A stretch of DNA of 64,000 bases. Origin: Lithodes maja (lineage: Eukaryota > Arthropoda > Malacostraca > Decapoda > Lithodidae). A model generated the notes under the pieces. That model worked only from the letters and a program-made list of their open reading frames with translations. It ran no database searches and was not told the origin of the DNA. Position 1 is the stretch's first letter. Every line of letters begins with the position of its first letter. The position numbers were made by a program, and so were the translations under genes. Positions 31,539 through 43,236 of this stretch are shown here, piece after piece. The stretch spans positions 1 to 64,000 of the forward strand of contig JBAKBP010003183.1 in assembly GCA_037953745.1 (NCBI GenBank), read 5' to 3'.

Positions 31539-31984
31539 TTAACCCGTGGAGCCCCGGCTAGTTTTGTAATGTTTGCGCACCAGAACCCGGCCGGTTTTCA
31601 AAAAATGGTTTTATTCCAGAAACAATAGCGAATGGGTTAGGAATGAAGGAAAAACCACTAAAAACCGCTCAAAAAGCTTTAAAAATGGTCCTACAGAGCC
31701 CCCGAAAACTGATTTTACAAGAGTAACAAATTGAAGGCAATTATCCCAAAAAAACAGGTTATTGCGCGCTCGCGCGCACGCACATGGACTTTGAGAGTTT
31801 TCAACCATCGGCACGGTTGCGTGGGATATGTACACAGTTCCCATACAAATCTGAGCCCTCTTGAGTGGCTACACCTGAGGTTACGGTCGGCGCAATTAGG
31901 GTGATGCGCCAGGCGCGTCTCTGGGGCTGTGCGTTACATACATCGCCGACGCGTCAGGCACGTCGCTGGGGCTATACGGGTTAA
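31539..31984. mobile_element. piggyBac-type MITE 3 (TTAA ends)
   Basis: TTAA at 31539-31542 and 31981-31984; body 438 bp. Left CCCGTGGAGCCCCGGCTAG and right complement CCCGTATAGCCCCAGCGACG are inverted. A GCGCCAGGCGCGTCTCTGGGG-like subterminal segment is repeated near the right end (31906 and 31947). Confidence 0.7.
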
Positions 31985-32884
31985 GTCAATTGTCTATCCC
32001 AGCTGATCCGGTTGGGCTCTGAGGCACCCATAACAAACGCGGAACCCGGTAGGGCTCTGAGGCTCCGGCAGCTTGAAAGCCTGTAAAGCTAGTTTTGAAA
32101 GGCGTCCATCCGACGCATATGTTGTTGTTCCCCAAGCTGCCTGGCCGAACAGCCCCAAGGCCCCGAGCAAGGCCAAGGCCATAACCGAGCGCCCCAACAG
32201 AACCCTCCCTGCCGACGACAATAAAGTCTGGGTGACCGAAGCCACTCCATGGCGGGGAGCTGAGGAGGGTGCGGAAACGCCCGGGAAACCAAAGCCCCAC
32301 CCAGGGCCCTGTGCCCCTCGGCAATTATGAAGAGAAAGTTCAGGGGCAAAGGAAAAATGTGACGCTTTGGCTTCCAATCTTGGTAGATTGGGAGGTCAAT
32401 CCACGGAAGAGACGGCGTCACTTGAGATCTAGAAAATATATAAGTAAAAGGAACAGTCAGAGTAAGCTATGGGTATGGCAGAGATTGCTCAGTTCTCACT
32501 CTGATAGACCAGCCCATCACCGACGCATATAAACACAGCCGGTTGGACTGACGCCGCGCACCTCCGAACACAAGAAGGAGAGGTGTAGTTTGTTCTTGTG
32601 TGCCTGTATGTTGTCGTTTTAGTAGTGAAAAGTGGCTAATATGGCTGACACGCCACAAAGTTCTCTCCACGGAAATTGTCATCACAACTGAACCAGTTGA
32701 CTTAGAGAGCTCTACTCAACGCCATTCTACAGGTACGAAACACATCTACGCTTGGGGATGCGCGGAAATACAGAAGCAGTAAAAATAACAAAGATACGGT
32801 AGCCTAGGCGAGACGTTTTTTCGGCCAAATTCCACGGGTTTCGTGGATATATTATAGAATGCGTAGCCGAGGTTGGAGGGTTAA
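31981..32884. mobile_element. piggyBac-type MITE 4 split by a SINE
   Basis: Right end GAGGTTGGAGGG followed by TTAA (32881-32884). Interior GAACCAGTTGACTTAGAGAG and CTCTACTCAACGCCATTCTA match MITE 1 and MITE 2. On the left of the SINE, CAGCTTGAAAGCC...TCCGACGCATAT also matches MITE 1 (14500-14545). The left inverted repeat is not recognisable; the left TTAA may be the one shared with MITE 3. Confidence 0.6.
32119..32519 (-). repeat. SINE with (AAC)n tail, copy 3, with target-site duplication
   Basis: CCGACGCATAT flanks both ends (about 32108-32118 and 32520-32530). In retroposon orientation it starts at the same GTGATGGGCTGG base as copy 1, indicating a common 5' end, and has the same LINE-like 3' tail. 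Confidence 0.85.
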
Positions 32885-33189
32885 TGTAGGTAGTACAGTA
32901 TTGAGGACAATAATATCTTAATCGCATATATGTTGACGATATCGAAGCACTTCTATATAATTTAGACACAAATTGTACGTAGATATTAACGGTACTAGAA
33001 ATTTAAATGTCCGAGCGCAAGCGACGTTCCTAGTTTGAGACAAAATCAATACCGTGAAATTTTGTAGTTTGAAACCTTCGCTGTCACACTGTTTTTGGGT
33101 AACAGTGTTACAAACTATGTAACACAATTCCTTGTTTCTTCAGCTTCTCACAGCCGGAGTAAGACGCGATTTATGTCCTTGGGTGATTT

Positions 33190-33558
33190 ATCTCTCTATT
33201 GCCAGACGCCTTACTCCCCTTAATGGGGGTGGCCATGCACAAAATGTCCCCAAGCGGACCTATCCCCTGTAAGAGGAACAACCCATGTCAGTTTACTGAA
33301 GGACTTATAGGATTGACCACTCAATTTAGGGTCCAACCGACCCCGAGGCCTTTTATATATTTTTTTAGCACTATTTTTCTACAGTGGTGTGCAGCTAATC
33401 CATCCACTAACCTGCTTCACCCTAAGGTAACAGTACGGATTTGTATAAGGTCTACTCCCCTACACAGGTTGCCGGCCAAGGCTGACGAGTCCCTCCACCC
33501 GGATTTTTATAAGGTTATCTCCCCTAGATGGGTTGCCGACCAAGGCTAACGAGTCCCA
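33190..33558 (-). repeat. SINE-like retroposon with (TAGA)n tail, copy 2
   Basis: Longer copy: after the GGACCACTCAATTTAGG-side part, two similar segments GGTTGCCGGCCAAGGCTGACGAG-like and GGTTGCCGACCAAGGCTAACG follow, each before a CGAGTCCC word. Confidence 0.75.
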
Positions 33559-34040
33559 ACGACTTTAATTTTTGAAGGCGTGAATCGCGCCTTGGTGCAC
33601 TTAGAGGGAGGTGCGGGAAGACGCTAATGCGTCTTCTGGTGAGCGAAAGGGGTAAATTAGATAATAGGGATAATATCTGATCAGTTCTTAATCTAACCAC
33701 ATGCTGGAGGGCGACTGTTTATTTGATAATAGTACAGTACTGTACTGATAAGCTGTGAGAGATTAGTTTGGCCACTCTTTGTTTGATGTTCTTTATTATC
33801 TATAGCTAGTTGTTCAGTCATTAACCATTTCAGTACCATGGTGCCTGTCTTCAATTTATTCAGGCTATAATTAGAATAATTTTCTTCAGGTCAAGAGCCA
33901 CTTGTGGAATCAGAGGGTTTATTGATTCCTCTCCTTCATAAGCTGAATAAAAGTGGCTTATGTTAGCCCAAACAAAGTGATAATGGCTATTGTACATAAG
34001 TGGTTACCAGTAACTGTTTATAATATTATTGTAGTAGTTT
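33559..34040. other. Intron sequence without recognisable feature
   Basis: A small hairpin GAAGACGCTAATGCGTCTTC is at 33617-33636. Nothing else seen. Confidence 0.4.
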
Positions 34041-34175
34041 TTTTTTTATTAATTTTACCAAACGCCTCCCAAAGAAATTAATGAAAGTAAGCATGTGATC
34101 CACCGGGATTCGAACCTAGGTTACCACATACAGATTTTAAACACTAACCATTATACATAGAAATGAAGCCACATA
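34040..34175 (-). repeat. tRNA-derived SINE (minus strand), copy 1
   Basis: On the minus strand ATAATGGTTAGTGTTTAAAA (box A-like) precedes CTAGGTTCGAATCCCGG (box B). This is followed by a body with TACTTTCATTAATTTC and an A-rich tail at 34040-34055. The acceptor and anticodon stems are too poor for a tRNA gene. Confidence 0.7.
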
Positions 34176-35474
34176 GTTATGAGGCCAGTGGCTTAAAAAT
34201 AGATGAGTGGAGATGACATGAACTCACTCTTTTGGTGGCCTGCCAACCCGTCACCTGTTTCATTGACAATACGGTACAAGTTCATACACAGTGGTAATAA
34301 TTGATGATAGAATTTTTGCTGGATAAGGAATAATAATGCTCAGTTTGTTGTTTGTTTTGCAAGTTTTACATTATAATTACAATTCAGTATCGATAACTAC
34401 TGTTTTCTTTACTGGAGTTTATTTGTTTTTGGTATTATTTTGCTTGAAAAATATACTTGTAAGTTAACAGAATGGATATAGTCATGTGAAGAGGAGCACT
34501 GTATTTACATTGCAATAAGCGAGAGGTCAATGAAGTGCTCCATCCCACATGGTGTTTATAGCCTTTTTTATACTTACCGGTATGGTTTAAAGCTACTTTT
34601 CCTTAATATACCGGTACCGGTAGTTCTTATTATGGCACCTGTAAAAACTTGCATGGATCAAGTTCTTTATTAGTTTTTTATCAGTGGTGCATAATCAATC
34701 AAGCCACTTGTAAAAAGATGTTGGATGCATAGCGGGTATTGCTCTCAGGTATCTTGGCCGATTAAAGTGATAAGATAGGGAAGCGGAATCCTGTTGGCTT
34801 ATGTTATTAGTATGATAAAAACAAAAAAAATACTGGACAACAGTTTTAAAATAATTGCTAAAAATGTCTCCTGAATAGAGAATGCCATTAGCATTAAGTG
34901 TATGGATCCAATTTTAAAATGAAGGAAAAAAAGGGTGATTTTATTTATAAGAAGCAAGGATAATGTAGAGTCTAATAATCTAATTTACAATAGAATGGGG
35001 AAAAAGTTAATTGACAATAGTTTACAGTTTTGATAATTTAAAATATAATTTGTAATAATTTTTAATATCCCACCATGTACAGTATTACAGTAGGTTGTGA
35101 GACTGTAACCACACCCTCTGTGGACGAAGCGGTCTTTAAACTTGTCTATATGTATAATGCATGTAGAGTAGAGAGAAAACCTTTCTTGTAATACTAGGCT
35201 ACTACCGGTATATGTTCTTATCTTAATATGGCTAGATACTGAACCCTATCTTGATGCAGTTAGGAACTGTATAACACTTTATCTTGGTGGCTGTTGCACT
35301 AATAAATTACTGGTATCTTAACTTATGCCGAGTCACGCTTTTTTTGGCGCTCCATAAGTTTCTAAGCTTTTGGTAGTCAAACAGTTATTTTTAGTGATTG
35401 ACTCGTATCTTATTAACTGTTGGCAGAGTAATGATGATAAGCTTGTTCCTTTATTTTTCTGTTATATTCATATT

Positions 35475-35618
35475 ATCACCAACCCACCAATTAACTAACA
35501 AATAAACCTAATTAATGAAATCAATGAAAGTAATGAATACGTGTGGTACTCCAGGGATTCGAACCTAGGATACTCACACCAAAATCCCGCGCACTAACCA
35601 TTACGCTATCAACACCTT
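35475..35618 (-). repeat. tRNA-derived SINE (minus strand), copy 2
   Basis: Minus strand GATAGCGTAATGGTTAGTGC (box A) and CCTAGGTTCGAATCCCTGG (box B), then TACTTTCATTGATTTCATTA, as in copy 1. A 23-T run borders it at 35616-35639. Confidence 0.75.
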
Positions 35619-35639
35619 TTTTTTTTTTTTTTTTTTTTT

Positions 35640-36295
35640 ATGTTTGTGTTAAGTCTTTCATACGTGTGGCCAACACAATTTCAGTGCAAGTACTTTCTAA
35701 TGCAGTATGTTAATGTACTTTCCTTTACAGATTTTCAGTGTGTATTCCAATGTACTGTACCTTTATATTTTAATCATTGAAATTGAAGCAGATACTTTTG
35801 GTATTGTTATGTTTTTAGTTTTACACATTATATAATTTACTTGAGCATGCCTCTATCACCATGATGTCCAAATGTTTGCATGATTATAATATAATGTACC
35901 GTAATTCTTATTTTTGGCTAATGTGATTACCGTAGGTATAGTCTCCTATCAAAAATCTATAAAGAATATCTACATTATTAATGTTTGCCCGTTAAAGATT
36001 ATACTGTACTGTATAGAAACTTATGCTGAATGGAGATTAGTTATTTCAATGTAGACAAAAGCTATGCAGAAGAGTCTTGAAATAAACTCATTGTTGCCTG
36101 AAAATATTTGAACCTTTAAAACCCCATTTTAAGGAAATAAGTTTTAAAAATAAAATCTGTAATCGTCCTAAAGAATCTGGTTTATGAAACTAGGTATGAT
36201 CGACTAGCCCACTATTACATATTTCTCCAAGACTAATAAGTATTTGAAATTTATAAAAGATGTTACCCACATAATATTAAAGAGCTTAATTCTCT
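35640..36295. other. Intron sequence without recognisable feature
   Basis: AT-rich, no repeat or exon recognised. Confidence 0.4.
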
Positions 36296-36394
36296 CTGGG
36301 TCTTCTGAACGACCTAGATGTGTGTGATTTTTTTTTTAGCTCTGCCTCGAGTCGGCCACCCCCCAGCTATGGGATATGTGCCTGAGTATATCAA
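36296..36394 (+). repeat. Dispersed repeat with GGCCACCCCCCAGCTATG word, copy 1
   Basis: GACCTAGATGTGTG, a T-run, CTCTGCCTCGAGTCGGCCAC and CAGCTATGGGATATGTGCCT recur at 57568-57690 (CTCTGTCTCGCGTTGGCCAC). Possibly the 3' end of a retroposon, since the second copy ends in TATATAGATAGATAG. Confidence 0.6.
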
Positions 36395-36553
36395 AGAAGT
36401 ATCTGCACCTCTACGCTGATCATCTGGTGTGTACATCTCGGTAGAGTTGGCACCTGTCTCTGACACATGGATATAGTTGCAGGCAGAGGTGCCAACCCTA
36501 TCGAGTTCTACACACCAGATGATCAGCGTAGGGGTGCAGATACTTCTTTGACC
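36395..36553. repeat. Hairpin repeat, about 70-bp arms
   Basis: CAAAGAAGTATCTGCACCTC at 36394 is inverted at 36534-36553. Arms match through CTACGCTGATCATCTGGTGT and GTTGGCACCT. Confidence 0.85.
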
Positions 36554-36810
36554 AAGTGTACATTTTGACACTAAATTAATCTAATTCTAATCTATAGATA
36601 TTTTTTTTTTGACACTGCACACTAATTGTATCACTGTTAGAATTGGCTAACCTACCCTAATCCTTTTAAGTAAACTTAATTCTTAAATCCTAACTCCTTT
36701 CCTGTTAGACACTTTACAACATGAAGGCATCATATACAATACTCTAGTTTGAATTTAATCACCAATTTGAAATATTAGTGAAAACAGAGAAGCATAGCGC
36801 TGACAATGGC

Positions 36811-37680
36811 TTAAGGGGACCGACCGGTTATTTACTAACTTCCAGGCCTTACTTCCAATGTAAATGCAATTTGGCACAGGTGTATGTGACCATAAAACTA
36901 GGTAAACATTTTTTTTTTCCCCCTACAATTTAGGTAAAAAAAGGTTGCAAACTATAGCACTACTACGACCCATTCTACTCCTACAGAAATCCCTATATCA
37001 CGTGCTGTATGTGATCAAACAACTCACAATAGGTGTGTCTGTAGTTGCTATAAAGAACATTTTATATATTTTGTGTATTTTTGGATTTAGGTGATTATGA
37101 ATTAAGGTGAAATTATTTTGTAGAATTTTACGACTGACAACATGCTGCAACCAAACAAAGTTGGCTAGAGTAAATTGGTTTGATAAAACTTGTAGTGTTT
37201 TTAATTACCTTTCCAATGGTATATACACCATTCCTATAGGTCCAATAAACATTTTAGAGCGACATCCGAAAGTGCGACAATATAGGTTCTGAGAAAAACA
37301 TGTGAAAGTCTAAGGTAATTAGGTGAACGTTTTTACTTTGTTTTTTTTAGTTTTACAATATTTTACGCAAGAACATGGCAAAGTAGAAGATAAAGCGTAT
37401 GGGAGGTTGTAGAGTAGCTTACGCTCTTTCCATTTATATAGGTATGCTCCTCGTACGACCAGTAGTTACTGAGCATGTTAATTTCAAAGTTCGCTATATA
37501 CCTTTTTTAGAATTACAGGAAAAGTTTGGAAAACATAAAAAAAAACAATTTCCAATAGGTTTTCACTCATAACATTTCACTGGCTTATGAAGGGATGTTT
37601 ACTCTTATTGAGTAAACACCTATTGGTATTTTCAGGATTTCGAGTTTTTTAAGCCTAAATTAACCGGTCGGTCCCCTTAA
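36811..37680. mobile_element. piggyBac-type non-autonomous element with perfect ends
   Basis: TTAA at 36811-36814 and 37677-37680 flank an 862-bp body with perfect 16-bp inverted ends GGGGACCGACCGGTTA. The interior has no transposase; the longest frame is a short AT-rich one without recognisable features. The perfect ends suggest a young insertion or one still mobilised in trans. Confidence 0.85.
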
Positions 37681-37727
37681 GGGAGATTTTTTTTTTTTTT
37701 TTTTTTTTTTTTCATAGATACTGTATA

Positions 37728-38686
37728 CAGTAAACTTCCGTTAATCCGAAGGGCAGCGGACCGGCCCTCGTTCGGATTAGTGGATTTTTCGGATTATCGG
37801 ACTTTACCCCTATGAACCTGTGTATGATGAAAACATCGAGACATTAGGCCACCCAAATGACACAATGGTGCACACACACATATCATATGTTCATGAAATC
37901 ACTTCAAAAGTTTACCATTGTCATTGTAGCCTATTACCTACTTCAAAACATTCAGATTAATGGTCAAAGGAATCTGCTGATATAAACGTCTTCTTCTTCC
38001 GTCAACTAGCGAGTTTGTCTTGCTCTTTAAGATCAGATGTGGTTCGGGAAGTAATGCCTTAACAACGGCACCTCCCTGAGAAGTTCTTGTAATTTTCCTT
38101 TTGTGATTTTCCTTTTGTGATGTGCTGTTATATTATATTGTATTGAAAGCACCCTTGTCTTGAAAGCACCCTTGGGACGCTCCGATCACTGAACTATAAA
38201 TAGTAGCGTATCGGAACGTCCAAAGGTGCGTTTTCAAGCTCAAGGCTAATACATCCAAAGGTGCATTTTCAAGCTCAAGACTGAATGAGCTTGCAGAAAA
38301 TGCGGTGCAAGCCAGTAGCGCATCGGAGCGTCCCAAGGATGCGTTCAAGAGCAAAACAAACTCTTTAGCAGACGATGTGGAAGAAGAAGAAGAAGAAGAA
38401 GGTGTTAACGTTTATATCAGTAGCTTCCTTTGACCATTAATCTGAATGTTTTGAAGTAGGTAATAGGCTACAATGACAATGGTAAACTTTTAAAGTGAAT
38501 TCATGAACATATGATATGCGTGTGCTCCATTATGTGTCATTTGAGTGGCCTAATGCCTCAAAAAGGGGACTTTGGGACTTCTTGAAATTCGGACCATTGG
38601 GAGAATTCGGATTTGGCCTCAAATTGAAAAATTCGGACTATTGGGAGATTCGAATCATCGGTCGTCGGATTAACGGACTTTTACTG
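37728..38686. mobile_element. pogo/Tigger-like fold-back element, TA-flanked
   Basis: Ends CAGTAAACTTCCGTTAATCC and complement CAGTAAAAGTCCGTTAATCC, flanked by TA on both sides (37726-37727, 38687-38688). This end type is characteristic of pogo/Tigger elements. Arms of about 280 bp (to TATAAACG near 37987 and 38415) make it a long hairpin. The centre has GAAAGCACCCTTG and CAAAGGTGC(G/A)TTTTCAAGCTCAAG duplicated segments and GAAGAAGAAGAAGAAG at 38383. Confidence 0.85.
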
Positions 38687-38714
38687 TATATATATATATA
38701 TTTTTTTTAGTTTC

Positions 38715-39185
38715 CTCCCTAGATCTCCATTAAACATTAAAAAAAAAACATCCATTAGATCCCCCTTCTAGATTAATTTGTTAATTTTTCGGTAGAAAAA
38801 TTTCCCGGCCAAATTACAGGCTCACTGTCGTTCACCAGGGAAAAAATTGACACCTAAATAGCACGAAAGGTCTTAATATTGACAAAGAAATGGGATTAAA
38901 GATCTTAAAATTGACAAACTAATGGGGCAAACATCTTAAATTAAAATGTAAAACTTGCAAATTTAACAAACCAAAACTGTGACAAAGACAATATAAAGTC
39001 AAATTAACTTATCAAAATCGCTATGTGGAAACAACGCTTACTAAAAATGAAATTTATGAAATAATAGAACTCAATCCACCACATAGGGTGTACATCACTA
39101 CATGATCAAGTTAATCTGGAAATCTGAAAACTAACTGGGCTGAACTGATTGAGAAGGGGGACCAGCAAAATTACCCATCTCCCCT
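38715..39185. repeat. TTTAAGGGG MITE family copy with internal insertion
   Basis: TTAGATCCCCCTTCTAGATT and TTTTTCGGTAGAAAAATTTC at the left; GGGGCAAACATCTTAAAT before, and CCCATCTCCCCTTGATG after, an inserted TGTAAAACTTGCAAA repeat (38945-39115). Confidence 0.6.
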
Positions 39186-39943
39186 TGATGTTGAGCTATG
39201 ATGCCTACACAGGAATCATAATATTGAAGAATAGGACATAAGACTGCAACCACACTCTTTGTGGACGAAGTCCACTCCTTGCCTGCGGGAGTTTTTGCCC
39301 GAATTGACCTGCAGTCCCTGCACATTTTCATGCATGAACAAGAGCCAGAACGTATTACAGTACAATGATATATCCGTGAAAGTACAGTAATTGAGCTTTC
39401 CAATGACACCTGAATCATCTCTGTACGACGTCTGGTTGTCTTGCAATGGTCGGCCAAAATCGCTAAAAAATAAGCATAACGCTAAATTTGTATCATGTAT
39501 GTATGTATGTACTAATAGAAAAGAAACTAGGATTATAGGGTGAACTAGCTCATTCATACATGTACAGTAGCTCCAATTTGTACGCAAATCGTAAAAGACT
39601 CCCTAAAGAAAATTAGTTAAGCTTGATTAATAAATTTTGAATCCCAATACAGTACCGGTATACCGTATATTTTGACACAAGTTACATGTACCAGTACTAA
39701 TCTAATTAATTTTATCGTGGGTATTTTTTATGGATATCATGCACTAAATATTGAAACTGCATAAATAGTGGCTAGTCTACTTCATACTGTAAGCATAATG
39801 TGGCAGTAACTACCTGGTGTTGCCATTGAGTCCACAAACTCCCCGCAGTCCACTTCACTGACTAATCCTCCCACCCTCCCGTTCTTTGTCTCCTCCCCCG
39901 TGTTTGTCTGGGTTGTCCCTGCGGGTGTAAACAAACCTGCCAG

Positions 39944-40064
39944 GCCCGAGGTCATCTGGTGGCAGCCCTGGACCCACTGGGAATCGACAGAGAGGCACTG
40001 GCCGAACGTCCCCCGGTCACACTCCCCAGCAAGACTGTTGTGCGCAACTACATTGATTACATTG
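39944..40064 (+). CDS. OGDH: 2-oxoglutarate dehydrogenase E1, alternative exon 3a
   Basis: This 121-nt exon encodes 40 residues plus one base. It begins ARGHLVAALDPLGIDRE and ends TVVRNYIDYI. The RGH...LDPLGI motif is exactly what follows RAYQ in OGDH proteins. The acceptor is AACCTGCCAG ending at 39943 (phase 0, matching exon 2), and the donor is ATTG|GTATGA at 40064/40065 (phase 1). It is homologous to, and has the same phases as, the exon at 46422-46524, so only one of the two can be used per transcript. Including both, or neither, would shift the downstream frame. The variable middle (EALAERPPVTLPSK) is six residues longer than in 3b. In vertebrates the corresponding segment is also alternatively spliced and carries a calcium-responsive acidic motif, which is not evident here. 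Confidence 0.88.
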
Positions 40065-40135
40065 GTATGATATGGCCGGTGCAGGAGGGATAGAAGTATT
40101 TTCATTTTTATTTTATCCAAAGTTTACTCATTACA

Positions 40136-40300
40136 TTATTAGGCCAGAAATCTTGACCATTAACCTCTTGTAACTCAAAACGGAATAGAGTAAATGGGCT
40201 GTAAATTTCCACCCTTATTTGCTGGTTACACATGGTAGAAATATCAGCTTGGTTTCTTTAGACCTTTTTAAGTTATAAGGGATTAGTGATCTACATTTTT
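40136..40300. repeat. Relative of the CTATAGT-ended MITE family
   Basis: AGGCCAGAAATCTTGACCAT, AACCTCTTGTAACTCAAAA and AGAGTAAATGGGCTGTAAAT match 9290-9350 and 1240-1310. The opposite arm is weak. Confidence 0.55.
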
Positions 40301-42689
40301 TGCCTATTTATAGTGAATCAATGACAGTTCTTTTTTTATCAGTATGGTTTAGGCACAGCTAGATGGTTAGAATTATTTTGATATTTGGGTAAAATGTCTC
40401 TTTTTGAACACCAGGCTTACCAAAACCTGTGACTTTTCAACTAGCTACGTGGTCTGCATCTCTTTTTGCTTTTGGTTAAAGTCCAATAATGATAGGAATA
40501 CAGCAGAACTACAATAATTACTGATGACAGTGATGGCGTTTGTCTAAGAATACAAGCCAAAGCCTGAATGACTATGGAAATGTAAGTGTCCAAACACCTA
40601 ATATATAGTTCAGACTGACACCCCGGGCAGACTAGGGTAAATGTCTGATGAGACACTGGAGTGTCACACTTGCAGACTGGTTCTAACCCTGATTAGTCCA
40701 AAAGAAAAATGTTTTACTTTATGTAATTCAATTGGGCAAATACTTAAGGGAGAATAGATTTATTTTGAGATACGGTAATTTTCTTTTATTTCATGTTTAC
40801 ATTTGGGAGGTGGATTCAAAACAGATTAGGGAGGATATTGGTTCATATCTACAGTACTTCATTAGTTTTCTCTTTTGTGAAAGGTTGATGAGCGAAATAT
40901 GTAGGATAGAAAGATGTAGCTCTTTCGTAGTACTGTTTACTGAGCCTAATAGGAGAGGTTATCTAATTTGATGTCTGTTGTCTACTTCACTTCTCAGCTT
41001 TTGTACTAAGGCCTTTGGAAGGAAAAATAGGTGGGGTGCGAAACCTAGAGAAACATAAGTTGAATATGGACTCGGCAAAGCAACTTAACTTTTTTTTCCA
41101 CCTGAATTTCCCTGCACTTTCTGTCTTTTCTCCTGTTTCTTTTTCGTTCTTGGTTGTGTACCGTACTCTCGACTGCAACCCATGAATGACACTTTTGGCT
41201 TCTTCTCGTGTTGCTGCCTTTTAAGTTTCCCGGTCGTGTGCTTGTTGACCGCTGCATACACTGGCTTTAATTCACATGCATTGCACTTTTATTTATAGTA
41301 CAGTTGCGCTTGAAAGTTGTTCCATCTCTATAAAAAGAAGGAAAAATATTCAACGAAGCTGAACAAGGCATAAGTGTAGCAGATTTGTTGTTATGCTGAA
41401 ACTTTGAATACTTACTACTAGAGAGATCAAGTTGAAATGATTGAAGGACACGACTTTTGAGTGTGTTACTGTATATCAACAAATAAAGCAAATGCTCCTT
41501 TCCCACAGCAGCCATAATGCAAGTCCATATAACTAAGTACAAAATGCACATTCTTCAGGTGTTTTGTTGTTTGAACTTTATATGTTCAGGCTTATATTGT
41601 GGCTGGTGTACGAGGAGGACTTTTGTTCTTGATCGTAGTCAAGTTCCAAGGTTTCTCACTGTCTTTGTTATGGGTGTGGTTGAAGCCAAGGTTATTGAAA
41701 GCTTGAATGCCTGAACAACTACAGTACAGTACAACCCTTGTATTTGATCTTCCTGCTACTGTTTTGAATTGTTTCAAATGGCTAAGCTTTCTATTTTATT
41801 TATGTAGAGCCGATTAACCAGACCACTGAGCTCCGTACGGAACTCTCATAGGTCTGGCCCTTTCTTTGATCTTGGTTCTAACTTCACTTGGAATTGAGGC
41901 GAGAAAAAACATTAGCTTTTGACGGTACTTACACTAAGGATTTCACAGTTCCCAATGTTTGTGTGCTACACATCAGTAATAATCTATTTGTTTGGCCTGC
42001 AGAATATATGTTGGTCTTATGTTTGGTTTTCAGATTGAGATATTGAGATATTGTGTAATGTTGACCTGGTTTCCAGCAATGTACTGTGTAAGAAGAAATG
42101 ATGTATACTGTATATATATTGATTTTGTTTCCAGAGTGCAAATTTGAGAAGTGTGTATATTATTGAGTATTTGTAATATATTGTCCATCAGATACAGTGG
42201 TGTTACTGAATCAGTGTTTGTGGGCTCTGCTACTGTGAACATTTATGTTTGTCTCTTTACTTTTTATTTTGTACAGTTGCAACCAGAATTTTGTGATGTA
42301 CAGTACTGTGTGAAAACAATTAATATATTTGTTATTATTATTTATTTAGTCACAGTGAGCCTTGGAAGTTGACAAGGGTTACATTTGTGGTTGGGATTGC
42401 ATCAAGATTATCAGAGAGTTGATGATTTATTTAATACATTATATGTATGTACAGTATGTATAGACCAAGGTGAGAACTTGATTACTCAAACTGTCTGAAT
42501 TGATACTGCATTCTGACTAATATCTTGCTCTCTCAGACTTTGAGAGAGCAAGGCAAATACAGAGCAGATAGCTAGTCCGAAAGCTTGGGAGTTTTTGGAA
42601 GCCCATGGTTCGAAATAGAGGGGATATATTGTATCTTACAGTATAGAAAATGTGTAAGTCTGTGACAATATTGAACAAAATTAAGAGCA
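40301..42689. other. OGDH intron sequence, mostly unrecognised
   Basis: No exon with OGDH motifs was found. The piece AGACCACTGAGCTCCGTACG...GGTCTGGCCCTTTC at 41818-41868 resembles the start of a retroposon common in decapods (from memory, weak). Several GTACTGTAC-type palindromic words are scattered through it. Confidence 0.35.
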
Positions 42690-42699
42690 GTTTGAGCAT

Positions 42700-43236
42700 C
42701 TGGTTGCAACTGTGCCGGGCGGGTGCCTAACCCCGAAAGGGGTTGAAATAGGGGAGCTATCCCCCCGCCAAAGGCGGCTTTCTACGGCCTTTCCTAGCTG
42801 ATGCTGAGTGGATTGGGTTCTAGTCATGTGGTGATGGGCTGGTCTATCAGAGTGAGAACTGAGCGATCTCTGCCATACCCATAGCTTACTCTGACTGTTT
42901 CTTTTACTTATATAGTTTCTAGATCTCAAGTGACGGCGTCTCTTCCGCGGATTGACCTCCCAATCTACCAAGATTGGAACCCAAAGCGTCACATTGTTCC
43001 TTTGCCCCTCAACTTTCTCTTCATAATTGCTGAGGGGCACAGGGCCCTGGGTGGGGCTTTGGTTTCCCGGGTGTTAAAACTCCCTCCTCAGCTCCCCGCC
43101 ATGGAGTGGCTTCGGTCACCCAGGCTTTATTGTGGTCGGCAGGGTGGGTTCTGTGGGGACGCTCGGTTATGGCCTTAGCCTTGCTCGGGGCCTTGGGGCT
43201 GTTTGGCCAGGCAGCTTGGGGAAAAACAACAACAAC
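42700..43236 (+). repeat. SINE with (AAC)n tail, copy 4 (longer 5' part)
   Basis: Plus-oriented copy ending CAGCTTGGGGAAAAACAACAACAACAAC. It extends about 130 bp upstream of the GTGATGGGCTGG start used by copies 1 and 3, with GGATTGGGTTCTAGTC (box B-like) and a hairpin CCCCGAAAGGGG at 42730. It may be a longer subfamily or an insertion next to another repeat. Confidence 0.75.

Noticed and set aside
34090..34170. tRNA gene on the minus strand
   Set aside because: Box A and B are present but the acceptor and anticodon stems do not pair, and a second copy with a common body follows at 35475; a tRNA-derived SINE fits better.
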